A DNA stretch of 16,392 nt from an uncultured Collinsella sp. (GTDB lineage: Bacteria; Actinomycetota; Coriobacteriia; Coriobacteriales; Coriobacteriaceae), in contig CALHDP010000131.1 of assembly GCA_938023085.1 (NCBI GenBank), positions 1 through 16,392 on the forward strand. Reading direction: 5' to 3'. Position 1 is the first letter of the stretch, and each line of letters begins with the position of its first letter. The notes beneath the pieces are model-generated. The model was not told the DNA's origin. It worked only from the letters and a program-made list of their open reading frames with translations, and made no database searches. The translations under genes were made by a program, and so were the position numbers. This document shows, piece by piece, positions 1 to 6,061 of the stretch.

Positions 1-23
1 GAGGTAACGCCGCAGCGCAAGAC

Positions 24-54
24 ATATAAAACCACTTTAGCTTATTGGAGTCAA
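24..54 (-). promoter_or_regulatory. Candidate MerR-type promoter, outward to the left
   Basis: On the minus strand there is a -35 TTGACT (49-54) and a -10 TTATAT (24-29) separated by 19 bp. That long spacer carries an imperfect dyad, ACTCCA-N6-TAAAGT. Spacers of 19-20 bp with a central dyad are the known hallmark of promoters activated by MerR-family regulators. It would drive a gene beyond the left edge, so the regulator and target are not visible. The hexamers are seen; the MerR assignment is inference. Confidence 0.4.
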
Positions 55-90
55 GCACAATCTCAAACTTTTTTGTGAAACGCAGTTTTG

Positions 91-468
91 TCATGCTGCT
101 CCGCACATACCGACGTTCCCCGTACGATCGATTGGCTTTTCGATCACGTCAAACTTAGCATCAAGTTCCCTCAGGAGCGATCTCACCCGCTGGGCACAGT
201 CATAATCGGCAAACGAGATGCTCAGCATGCGCGCGACCTGGTTGGAAGTCCCAACTCCATAGAAGTGCTCCAGCGCCACAAGCCCCTCGTGCGTCACAAA
301 GGTCTCGACCACATGCGGCGACTCCTCAAAGCACCATTGGGTCAACGGGCCCTCGCTCGCCTGCCGAACCACCAGGCCACCCATGCCAGACGGCTCACAC
401 GTTACAAGCAGGTACTCCCCGCCCTCGTCGCTCTCAAACAAAACCACCCGATCATCAAACAACTCCAT
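91..468 (-). CDS. Hypothetical protein, 125 aa, SOS-box promoter
   Basis: I do not recognise this family. The protein is soluble and acidic at the N-terminus (MELFDDRVVLFESDEGG), with no signal peptide or membrane segment. Its C-terminal half (HEGLVALEHFYGVG onwards) looks helical and ends near a single CG-rich tail with one cysteine. The ATG at 468 is preceded by AGGGG at a spacing of about 6, which supports the start. Upstream lie a plausible promoter and a LexA-box-like site overlapping the -35, suggesting DNA-damage control. It sits alone between the serS terminator and the left edge. Coding is likely from the ribosome site, the promoter and the sensible composition, but function is unknown. 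Confidence 0.72.
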   Translation of the reverse strand: MELFDDRVVLFESDEGGEYLLVTCEPSGMGGLVVRQASEGPLTQWCFEESPHVVETFVTHEGLVALEHFYGVGTSNQVARMLSISFADYDCAQRVRSLLRELDAKFDVIEKPIDRTGNVGMCGAA

Positions 469-501
469 CGCGTCCCCTTTCTCTCGCTCTTATTTAGCAA
501 A

Positions 502-531
502 AGCATAGCAGGTAGATGGCTGTATACAGAA
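502..531 (-). promoter_or_regulatory. Promoter of the 125-aa hypothetical gene
   Basis: On the minus strand there is a -35 TTCTGT (526-531), an 18-bp spacer and a -10 TATGCT (502-507), about 35 bp upstream of the start codon. The -35 is weak and the -10 fair. A perfect 10-bp palindrome CTGTATACAG (520-529) and the LexA-like site (528-541) both overlap the -35, as expected for a repressed promoter. Confidence 0.45.
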
Positions 532-541
532 CAGTTGTTCG
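528..541 (-). promoter_or_regulatory. Candidate LexA/SOS box
   Basis: The minus strand reads CGAACAACTGTTCT, which keeps the CGAAC-N4-GTTC core of the LexA box known from Bacillus and actinobacteria (CGAAC-N4-GTTCG) with one outer mismatch. Its overlap with the -35 of the downstream gene is the right geometry for repression. The sequence match is seen; LexA binding is inference. Confidence 0.5.
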
Positions 542-587
542 TGTGTTTTCTATTGAGCTGTCCGCACGGCATGGTATGGACCTGCGC

Positions 588-619
588 ACGAAATAGGGCG
601 CCCCCGAAGGAGCGCCCTT
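588..619 (-). terminator. Terminator of serS
   Basis: On the minus strand a hairpin of about 10 bp (arms 609-618 and 595-604, one G-T pair) closes a UUCG tetraloop and is followed by a short T-containing tail (TATTTC). It lies about 25 bp after the serS stop codon. The U-tract is weak but the stem is very GC-rich. Confidence 0.75.
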
Positions 620-641
620 GCATATCCCCTATGCAGCCAAC

Positions 642-1925
642 TTACGCGACCGGCTCGATCTTCTCGAGACCGCCCATGTAAGGACGCAGGACCTCGGGGA
701 TCGTGATGGTGCCGTCGGCGTTCTGGTAGTTCTCCAGAATGGCGGCCATGGTGCGGCCGGCCGGCAGGCCGGAACCGTTGAGAGTGTGCAGGTAGCGCGA
801 ACCCTTGAAGTTCTCGGGGTCGCGATACTTGATGTTGGCGCGGCGAGCCTGGAAGTCACCGCAGTTGGAGCAGGAGCTGATCTCCTTGTAGGCGTTGTAG
901 CTCGGCAGCCAGACCTCGACGTCGTAGGTCTGACGGGCAGAGAAGCCCAAGTCGCCGGTGCACAGGCTAATCACGCGATACGGAAGGCCCAGCTGCTGCA
1001 GCAGGTACTCGGCCTCGGCGGTCATGCTCTCGAGCTCCTCGTCGGACTCCTCCGGCTTAGCGAACTTGACCATCTCGACCTTGTCGAACTCGTGCTGACG
1101 GATGATGCCGCGGGTGTCGCGACCGGCGGAACCGGCCTCCTCGCGGAAGCAGGGGGTGAAGGCGGTGTAGCGGCGCGGCAGGGTGTCGGCGTCGAGGACC
1201 TCGCCGGCGTGCAGGTTGGTGAGCACGACCTCGGCGGTGGGGATCAGGAAGTTGTCACCCGAGACGTGGTAGGCGTCGTCCTCGAACTTGGGCAGCTGGC
1301 CCGTGCCGAACATGGTCTGACGCTTGACGACGATGGGCGGCCACCACTCCTTAAAACCACGGCTGGTGTGCGTATCGAGGAAGAAGTTGATGAGGGCGCG
1401 CTCCAGGCGGGCGCCGGCGCCACCGAGAACGGTAAAGCGGCTGCCGGAGAGCTTGTTGCCACGCTCGAAGTCGAGGATGTCCAGATCGGTGCCCAGATCC
1501 CAGTGCGGCTTAAAGTCGAAGTCGAACTCGCGCGGGGTGCCCCAGCGGCGACGCTCGATGTTCTCGTCCTCGTCCTTACCGTACGGGGTGGCATCGCACG
1601 GAATGTTGGGCAGGTGAGCCATGAAGCCGTACTGCTCCTGCTCGAGAGCGGTGCGGCGCTCGGCCAGACCGTCAATCTTCTCGTTGACGGCGCGCACGGC
1701 CTCCTTGGCGGCCTCGGCCTCGTCCTTCTTGCCCTCCTTCATCAGGGCGCCAATCTTCTTGGACTCGGCGTTACGCGTGGCCTGGAGCTCCTCGACCTCG
1801 GTGATGACGGCACGGCGCTCGTCGTCGAGTTCAAAGAACTTCTCGCGATCCCAAGACGTCTGGCGATTTGCCATGGCGGTATCGATGGCATCGGGGTTCT
1901 CGCGAACAAACTTGATATCAAGCAT
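642..1925 (-). CDS. serS: Seryl-tRNA synthetase
   Basis: This cytosolic class II synthetase charges tRNA-Ser with serine using ATP. The 427-residue length is normal for the family. Residues of about 25-105 form the charged N-terminal coiled-coil arm that grips the long variable arm of tRNA-Ser. The catalytic core follows, with the serine-binding TAEV (about 230-233), motif 2 FREE (260-263) with the R-D-T-R-G-I-I-R-Q-H-E-F loop, and motif 3 near the C-terminus (GSGLPAGRTMAAILENYQ). I chose the ATG at 1925 (MLDIKFVRE) because GGAGGA precedes it at good spacing and homologues start with M-L-D-I/V. An in-frame ATG at 1952 would add nine residues and lacks such a site. It is monocistronic, with a terminator downstream, and diverges from the small membrane protein gene. 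Confidence 0.98.
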   Translation of the reverse strand: MLDIKFVRENPDAIDTAMANRQTSWDREKFFELDDERRAVITEVEELQATRNAESKKIGALMKEGKKDEAEAAKEAVRAVNEKIDGLAERRTALEQEQYGFMAHLPNIPCDATPYGKDEDENIERRRWGTPREFDFDFKPHWDLGTDLDILDFERGNKLSGSRFTVLGGAGARLERALINFFLDTHTSRGFKEWWPPIVVKRQTMFGTGQLPKFEDDAYHVSGDNFLIPTAEVVLTNLHAGEVLDADTLPRRYTAFTPCFREEAGSAGRDTRGIIRQHEFDKVEMVKFAKPEESDEELESMTAEAEYLLQQLGLPYRVISLCTGDLGFSARQTYDVEVWLPSYNAYKEISSCSNCGDFQARRANIKYRDPENFKGSRYLHTLNGSGLPAGRTMAAILENYQNADGTITIPEVLRPYMGGLEKIEPVA

Positions 1926-1954
1926 TAGATCCTCCGGCGATATACATTCCATTT

Positions 1955-1993
1955 AGGTTGCAACCTTGTACATGTATGGGCAAGTATATACTT
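1955..1993. promoter_or_regulatory. Palindrome cluster in the serS divergent region
   Basis: Three perfect palindromes lie within 39 bp: AGGTTGCAACCT (1955-1966), TACATGTA (1969-1976) and AAGTATATACTT (1982-1993). A plus-strand -10-like TATACT (1987-1992) sits inside the last one, 45 bp upstream of the small membrane protein's start, with a weak TTGTAC at 15-bp spacing. No convincing serS promoter is visible on the minus strand outside this cluster, so it probably holds both divergent promoters and possibly operators. The palindromes are seen; their role is inferred. Confidence 0.45.
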
Positions 1994-2036
1994 ATGAGCG
2001 TTTACGACCCAACCCAACTACGCAAGAAGGCACCCA

Positions 2037-2210
2037 ATGGACGCAGTTTTTTCCTTTTTGTTTGGCACCCGCACCGGTTTTGCCATCCTTTTCGCCGGCG
2101 GCATCCTACTGTTTGCGATTCTTGCCTTTGTAATGGAGAAGCGCACCCATAAGATGTATGTCGACCGTGGCCCCAAGTCCGAGGACGAAGAAGACGGCTT
2201 CTGGGACTAG
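2037..2210 (+). CDS. Small single-span membrane protein, 57 aa
   Basis: A short reading frame starts at ATG 2037 with AAGAAGG about 6 bases upstream. The product begins MDAVFSFLFGTRTGF, has one hydrophobic segment at about residues 15-33 (AILFAGGILLFAILAFVM), then a basic stretch (EKRTHKM) and a very acidic C-terminus ending SEDEEDGFWD. This layout suggests a membrane anchor with the charged tail probably in the cytoplasm (basic residues directly after the span). I recognise no family. It is divergent from serS and followed within 52 bp by a strong plus-strand terminator, which supports a real plus-strand transcript. It is the only plus-strand gene I support in the window. An overlapping frame from ATG 1994 is less convincing. 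Confidence 0.72.
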   Translation: MDAVFSFLFGTRTGFAILFAGGILLFAILAFVMEKRTHKMYVDRGPKSEDEEDGFWD

Positions 2211-2221
2211 CCTGCCAAAAA

Positions 2222-2354
2222 GAGACAGGCTTATTTTGGTCGGTTTTATCTGGACAAACGCAAGCGCCCCGCAACTGGAATTGAGCCAGTTGCGGGGCGC
2301 TTTTCGTACATGCAACAAAACCGCAGGAAAAACCTGCCAAAATAAACCTGTCCC
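2222..2354. repeat. Imperfect inverted repeat enclosing a terminator
   Basis: Arms at 2222-2243 and 2333-2354 match in inverted orientation at 18 of 22 positions, sharing the core GACAGG-Y-TTATTTTGG. The right arm is preceded by a small hairpin GCAGG-A5-CCTGC (2323-2337). The perfect terminator stem lies at the centre. The arrangement could be a palindromic mobile or repetitive unit, or a bidirectional terminator region between two convergent genes (the small protein and proC). Confidence 0.5.
2262..2304 (+). terminator. Strong intrinsic terminator
   Basis: A perfect 17-bp stem (2262-2278 with 2286-2302), a 7-base loop and a run of four T's give a textbook terminator for the plus-strand small protein. 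In the other direction the tail is T-poor, so termination of proC from the minus strand is only partly explained by it. Confidence 0.9.
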
Positions 2355-2367
2355 TAAATGGCGGGTT

Positions 2368-3138
2368 TTACTGGAGGGTGGCGTCGATGGCCTTGACCAG
2401 GGCGCTGCGCATGCCGGCGTCCTCGAGCGCGACGACGCCCTTGATGGTGGCACCACCGGGCGAGCATACGGCATCCTTCATCGCCGCAGGATGCTGCCCC
2501 GTTGCAAGCTGCAGCTTTGCCGTGCCCAGCACCATCTGGCTCACAATGCGATAGGCATCGGCGCGCGGGATACCGTGCTTGACGGCCGCGTCGCCCAGGG
2601 CCTCGATCGCCATGGCGACAAATGCCGGTGCGCAACCGCCCACCGTGCCGCCCACAAACAGCAGGCTCGTGTCGAGCTCGACGACAGTGCCAAGCTTACC
2701 GAGCAGGTCGAGCACCACGGCACGCTGCTCGCCGTTGAGCGTAGAGGACTTCTCGCAGGCGATGACGCCCTCGCCCACCGAAACCGGCGTGTTGGGCACC
2801 GTCGAGATATGCGCGACACCCGGCAGGACCTGCTCCCACTTGGCGCTATCCCAAGTCCAGGCGACCGAAAGGACAACCTTGTCGGCTAGAGCGTCCTTGA
2901 GCGGAGCGAAGACCTTCTCGATCATGTACGGCTTGACCGCAGCAACCACGATATCGGATGCAGCGACAACCTCCGCCGCATCACGACAGGCAACCATCCC
3001 ACGCGTCTCACAACGCTCAACCAAGGCGTCGTAGTGGCCCGCGCAGGCGCACATATCGCTCGCAGCCACACCGGCAGCGATCCAGCCATCGGCCATAGCG
3101 CTCGCCATATTGCCAAAACCGACAAATCCAATCTTCAT
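2368..3138 (-). CDS. proC: Pyrroline-5-carboxylate reductase
   Basis: This enzyme catalyses the last step of proline synthesis, NAD(P)H-dependent reduction of 1-pyrroline-5-carboxylate, in the cytosol. The N-terminal Rossmann motif is GFGNMASAMADGWIAAG (residues 7-23). The C-terminal dimerisation and active-site region shows the family pattern: GGTVGGCAPAFVAMAIEAL, then MVLGTAKL and the signature SPGGATIKGVVALE. At 256 residues it is slightly short, at the lower end of the family range. The ATG at 3138 has GAGAGGA about 10 bases upstream. It lies 73 bp after rlmH on the same strand with no terminator between, so it may share a transcript with rlmH and the SPFH gene. Confidence 0.95.
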   Translation of the reverse strand: MKIGFVGFGNMASAMADGWIAAGVAASDMCACAGHYDALVERCETRGMVACRDAAEVVAASDIVVAAVKPYMIEKVFAPLKDALADKVVLSVAWTWDSAKWEQVLPGVAHISTVPNTPVSVGEGVIACEKSSTLNGEQRAVVLDLLGKLGTVVELDTSLLFVGGTVGGCAPAFVAMAIEALGDAAVKHGIPRADAYRIVSQMVLGTAKLQLATGQHPAAMKDAVCSPGGATIKGVVALEDAGMRSALVKAIDATLQ

Positions 3139-3211
3139 ATCTCATAGTCCTCTCAGACACGCTCTTCAAAACGAAGGCTATTGTCCCACGGCATTGTTTC
3201 GTATTGCCGAC

Positions 3212-3682
3212 CTATTTGTGATACGGCTCGCCACGGCTAATCTTGCAGGCGCGGTAAATTTGCTCCAGCAGCACCACGCGCGCCAAGTTATGCGGCAAGG
3301 TAATGCGTCCAAAGCTGAGCATCTCGTCGGCTCGTGCGCGCACGTCATCGCTCACGCCGTCCGATCCGCCAATCACAAAGGCGATGTCGCTGTTACCACG
3401 CAGCATAAGATCATCGAGCCGCGCCGAAAGCTCCTCGCTCGAGCGCTCTTTGCCCTCAATGGCAAGCAGGATCACATGCGCTCGAGGCGGCAGGGCTGCA
3501 AGTATCGCCGCCCCCTCCTTGTCGCGCGCGGCATCCACGCCGCCCGCCTTAGCCGGGTCGATATCAGCCACCTCGCGGACATCCACCTTGGCATAGGCGC
3601 CCAGGCGCTTGGTGTACTCGGCGCACGCGTCCTTCCAAAAGCGCTCCTTGAGCTTACCGACGCAAACGACGGTGTATTTCAC
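3212..3682 (-). CDS. rlmH: 23S rRNA pseudouridine-1915 N3-methyltransferase
   Basis: RlmH is a small SPOUT-fold methyltransferase that uses SAM to methylate pseudouridine 1915 in helix 69 of 23S rRNA, acting on assembled 70S ribosomes. The length of 156 residues is typical. Visible family motifs are the N-terminal VGKLKERFW, the central IEGKERSSEELS, and the knot region VIGGSDGVSDDVRARA followed by the C-terminal EQIYRACKISRGEPYHK. The start is GTG at 3682, 6 bases after the SPFH stop codon. The AGGAG just upstream overlaps the end of the SPFH gene, so the two are probably translationally linked. Confidence 0.96.
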   Translation of the reverse strand: MKYTVVCVGKLKERFWKDACAEYTKRLGAYAKVDVREVADIDPAKAGGVDAARDKEGAAILAALPPRAHVILLAIEGKERSSEELSARLDDLMLRGNSDIAFVIGGSDGVSDDVRARADEMLSFGRITLPHNLARVVLLEQIYRACKISRGEPYHK

Positions 3683-3688
3683 GCGCGT

Positions 3689-4627
3689 CTACTCCTTCGA
3701 ATCGTTTTGAACTTTGCCGGCGGCCAGCATCTGCTCGAACATCGAGGCCGACTGCGAAAAGTCGCTCGGCAGCACGACCGTCGAGGTTTTACCCGTGCGA
3801 GCGAACTCCGTCATCATCTCGGACCACTGCGTAAACATGAACAGTTGGTTGGCCTCGTCATTGCCGACACCCGTCTCCTGGATGATCTCGAGCGAATCTT
3901 TGATACCCAGCGCGATGGCCTTGCGCTGGTTGGCGATGCCCTCGCCCGCCTTTTCCATAGCCTCAGCCTCGGCGGTCGCCTCGGTGACGCGCTTGATGCG
4001 GTCTGCCTCAGCGAGCTCCTGTGCCGCAGCGCGCTTGCGCTGGGCGGCGTTGATGTCGTTCATGGAGTTCTCAACCTCGGTCGGCAGTGCGATTTTGGTG
4101 ATGAGCGTCGACACGAGGGTGAAGCCGTAGGCGGCCATCTGCTCGGAAACGGTAGCGTTGACATCCTTGGCGATGTCGTCCTTCTTGGCAAAGACCTCAT
4201 CGAGTGTGTAGACGGGAATCGAAGAGCGCAGGGCGTCGGTGATGAAGTCACGCATCTGGTCGACGGGCTCCTGCAGCATATAGTAGCTCTTGTAGATGCC
4301 CGAATCTGCCGGGCCGGCGCCCATGTCATAGCTCACGTGGTACTGAGCAGAGACCTCAAGGCCGATGGTCACGTTGTCCTGGGTCTTAACGTCGATGCCA
4401 AAACCGTTTTTCATGGTTCGCAGACTCACCGTGGCGGCCTTGCGGTCGATCACGGGCACCTTCATGTGGAAGCCCGCGTTGACGATGCGGTTAAACTTGC
4501 CCAGACGCTCGATGATCACGGCATGCTGCTGTTCAACGACGTAGCAGGCGTTGGGAAGCAGCAGCAACAGAATGATGATGGGAATCAAAAGGCTGGTAAG
4601 GGCAGCGATGATACCGGACAACAGCAT
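3689..4627 (-). CDS. SPFH/stomatin-like membrane protein
   Basis: An N-terminal hydrophobic anchor (about residues 2-26, LLSGIIAALTSLLIPIIILL) is followed by an SPFH domain: VVEQQHAVIIERLGKF, AGFHMKVPVIDR and VSLRTM. Next come a charged helical, alanine/glutamate-rich stretch (RKRAAAQELAEADRIKRV) and a C-terminal region. This matches slipin/QmcA-type proteins, which form membrane-bound cage-like assemblies and affect local membrane order or protease access. I chose ATG 4627 over the in-frame ATG at 4648 because GAGGAG lies 6 bases upstream. The protein is 312 residues. No NfeD-type partner gene is adjacent, although one often is. It is the first gene of an apparent SPFH-rlmH-proC transcript. 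Confidence 0.9.
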   Translation of the reverse strand: MLLSGIIAALTSLLIPIIILLLLLPNACYVVEQQHAVIIERLGKFNRIVNAGFHMKVPVIDRKAATVSLRTMKNGFGIDVKTQDNVTIGLEVSAQYHVSYDMGAGPADSGIYKSYYMLQEPVDQMRDFITDALRSSIPVYTLDEVFAKKDDIAKDVNATVSEQMAAYGFTLVSTLITKIALPTEVENSMNDINAAQRKRAAAQELAEADRIKRVTEATAEAEAMEKAGEGIANQRKAIALGIKDSLEIIQETGVGNDEANQLFMFTQWSEMMTEFARTGKTSTVVLPSDFSQSASMFEQMLAAGKVQNDSKE

Positions 4628-4704
4628 GGTCTCTCCTCTGATAGGCACACGTTGGCATTAGGATACCCGCACGAAGCAGCTGTGTGACACCAACAAGAGG
4701 ACCC

Positions 4705-4923
4705 GTGGTCAAAAAAGGCCAAATATGAGTACTGTTACCAGTTTAGTAACAGCGTATTTGGGTCAAAATCGCCTCGTTGAACCCGAGGTCTATCGAAATT
4801 ACTTCATTTTGTCTCAAGGTTGAGCCAAATTAGCGTACATCTGTTGCGCAAAATGAGCAAAAATAGCTTCATGAAATGTCTCTATTTTCATGTCAGTACT
4901 CATATTTGCCACTTTTTGACCAC
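4705..4923. repeat. MITE-like element with 30-bp terminal inverted repeats
   Basis: The ends at 4705-4734 and 4894-4923 are inverted repeats matching at 27 of 30 positions. Each end is followed inward by its own hairpin: CTGTTAC-N7-GTAACAG (4732-4752) and CATGAAA-N9-TTCATG-type (about 4870-4892). The 219-bp unit is AT-rich against GC-rich neighbours and contains no credible gene. It fills most of the 387-bp space between the SPFH gene and tRNA-Leu. I see no transposase, so any movement would need a factor in trans. No clear target-site duplication was found. Confidence 0.6.
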
Positions 4924-4978
4924 AGGGACATCTACCGCGCGAAATCGATATGTCAAATCTGCCAAAACGGCCCATAAC

Positions 4979-5003
4979 AAAAAAGCTCCCATTGCTGGGA
5001 GCT
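4979..5003 (-). terminator. Terminator of tRNA-Leu
   Basis: On the minus strand an 8-bp perfect stem AGCTCCCA/TGGGAGCT with a 4-base loop is followed by six T's. It starts 12 bases after the encoded CCA of tRNA-Leu. Confidence 0.9.
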
Positions 5004-5014
5004 CTTTCAATCAA

Positions 5015-5101
5015 TGGTGCGGGCGAAAGGACTTGAACCTTCATGGGGTTGCCCCCATACGGACCTGAACCGTACGCGTCTGCCAATTCCGCCACGCCCG
5101 C
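5015..5101 (-). tRNA. tRNA-Leu (anticodon CAG)
   Basis: The minus strand folds as a class II tRNA. It has a perfect 7-bp acceptor stem GCGGGCG/CGCCCGC, a D-arm, and an anticodon stem TACGG/CCGTA with loop TTCAGGT, giving anticodon CAG. A long variable arm GGGG-CAA-CCCC and a T-arm with loop TTCAAGT follow. CCA is encoded (5015-5017). It reads CUG leucine codons. It begins 9 bases after the tatD stop codon and has a promoter inside tatD plus a terminator downstream, so it can be transcribed alone or with tatD. Confidence 0.97.
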
Positions 5102-5110
5102 GTGCAGGAA

Positions 5111-6061
5111 TTAGAATAACGGAGCGCCACCACGAACGCAAGAACTATTTTTGAAAAAGTTTGCAGGCATTCCCCAAGCGGCTTGCGCGATTGTTTCGGC
5201 GTCCTCACCAGTGCGATCGACACGGTCGTTAACCAGCGCGTTTGCCGTAATGGAGATCATTGCGGGCTCGCATTCAAGACCGCGGATGGGCTCCGGAGCC
5301 ATATACGGGCAATCCGTCTCGAACAAAATTCGATCGAGTGGGGTTGCCGCAAATGTCTCGCGCACGTCGTCGTTGCGCTTGAAGGTGGCCGCACCACCAT
5401 AGGCGATATAGCAGCCCAGCTCCACAAAGCGCTCCATCGTGGCGCGGTCCTCGCCAAAGCAGTGCAGCACACAACCGGCCTGGGGCACGCCCACCTCACG
5501 AAGCACGTTGTAGGCGTCCACGTGCGAGGTGCGCTCCTGGTCCGTGTCCTCGTGACGCAGATGTAGCTCCACCGGCACGTTACGGCACACGGCAAGCTCG
5601 AGCTGGCGCGCCATGCAGTCAATCTGCACGTTATGGGGTGCCGGCGCGATATCGTCGTCATAGTCCATGTGGTAGTCCAGGCCGATTTCGCCAATACCGG
5701 CGCATAAGGGATCATCGAGTGCGGCAACGACCTGTGCGTGAACGTCGTCGGCATAGTCCGGCGCGCCATACGGATGCACGCCGGCAAGATACTTGATCTG
5801 CGGGATATCCTGCATCGGCAGAATCTCGCGCGTCAGCCAGTCGCTATAGTCCGTCACGCTGCGTTTATCAGCGATGGGGTCGAACATCGTCACCAACAGG
5901 TCGACGCCCGCCGCCTTGGCACGCACGAGCGTCTCAGGCACATCCTTGCCCCAGAACGAAAGCAGATGCGCATGCGTGTCGGCAAGCGGTGCCAAGGGCA
6001 CGGGACAAGCAACCGTCTTCTTTTTCTTGGTAAACGTCACACGTTCGGCATTAGGCATCAT
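5111..6061 (-). CDS. tatD: TatD-family metal-dependent hydrolase
   Basis: TatD enzymes are TIM-barrel metal-dependent DNases/hydrolases of the amidohydrolase superfamily, cytosolic and linked to DNA repair or quality control. All expected metal ligands are present: HxH at residues 30-32 (DTHAH), E125 (GIGEIGLDYH), H167 (VELHLRH), H200 (VLHCFGED) and D250 (ETDCPYMAPE). At 316 residues it is longer than the usual 255-265, with about 25 extra residues at the N-terminus (lysine-rich TKKKK) and a short tail. It overlaps the end of rsmA by 11 bases (or 8 if the second ATG at 6058 is used), with GGAG upstream, which implies translational coupling. Its last codons contain the tRNA-Leu promoter. Confidence 0.93.
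   Translation of the reverse strand: MMPNAERVTFTKKKKTVACPVPLAPLADTHAHLLSFWGKDVPETLVRAKAAGVDLLVTMFDPIADKRSVTDYSDWLTREILPMQDIPQIKYLAGVHPYGAPDYADDVHAQVVAALDDPLCAGIGEIGLDYHMDYDDDIAPAPHNVQIDCMARQLELAVCRNVPVELHLRHEDTDQERTSHVDAYNVLREVGVPQAGCVLHCFGEDRATMERFVELGCYIAYGGAATFKRNDDVRETFAATPLDRILFETDCPYMAPEPIRGLECEPAMISITANALVNDRVDRTGEDAETIAQAAWGMPANFFKNSSCVRGGAPLF
5113..5141 (-). promoter_or_regulatory. Promoter of tRNA-Leu, inside the end of tatD
   Basis: The minus strand has -35 TTGCGT (5136-5141), a 17-bp spacer and -10 TATTCT (5113-5118). The -10 ends 11 bases before the tRNA 5' end, so transcription would start only a few bases upstream of it. The elements overlap the last codons and stop of tatD. 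Confidence 0.7.

Noticed and set aside
131..162. Zinc-knuckle defect in MetRS (VPDE in place of CxxC)
   Set aside because: The same VPDE pattern is usual in Gram-positive MetRS1-type enzymes, so it is not a loss specific to this gene. The coordinates given are residue numbers in the metG product.
618..1928. Long plus-strand open frame of 436 codons
   Set aside because: It is the antisense shadow of serS, is dominated by V, L, G and A repeats typical of GC-rich antisense frames, and has no ribosome site.
1926..2036. T-box leader upstream of serS
   Set aside because: The leader is too short and has no AGGGTGG-type T-box sequence or antiterminator.
3110..4687. Plus-strand open frame of 525 codons
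   Set aside because: It lies opposite rlmH and the SPFH gene, both clearly coding on the other strand, and shows no family motif.
4814..5095. Minus-strand frame starting MAELADAYGSGPYGG
   Set aside because: This is the well-known false protein produced by translating a tRNA-Leu gene.
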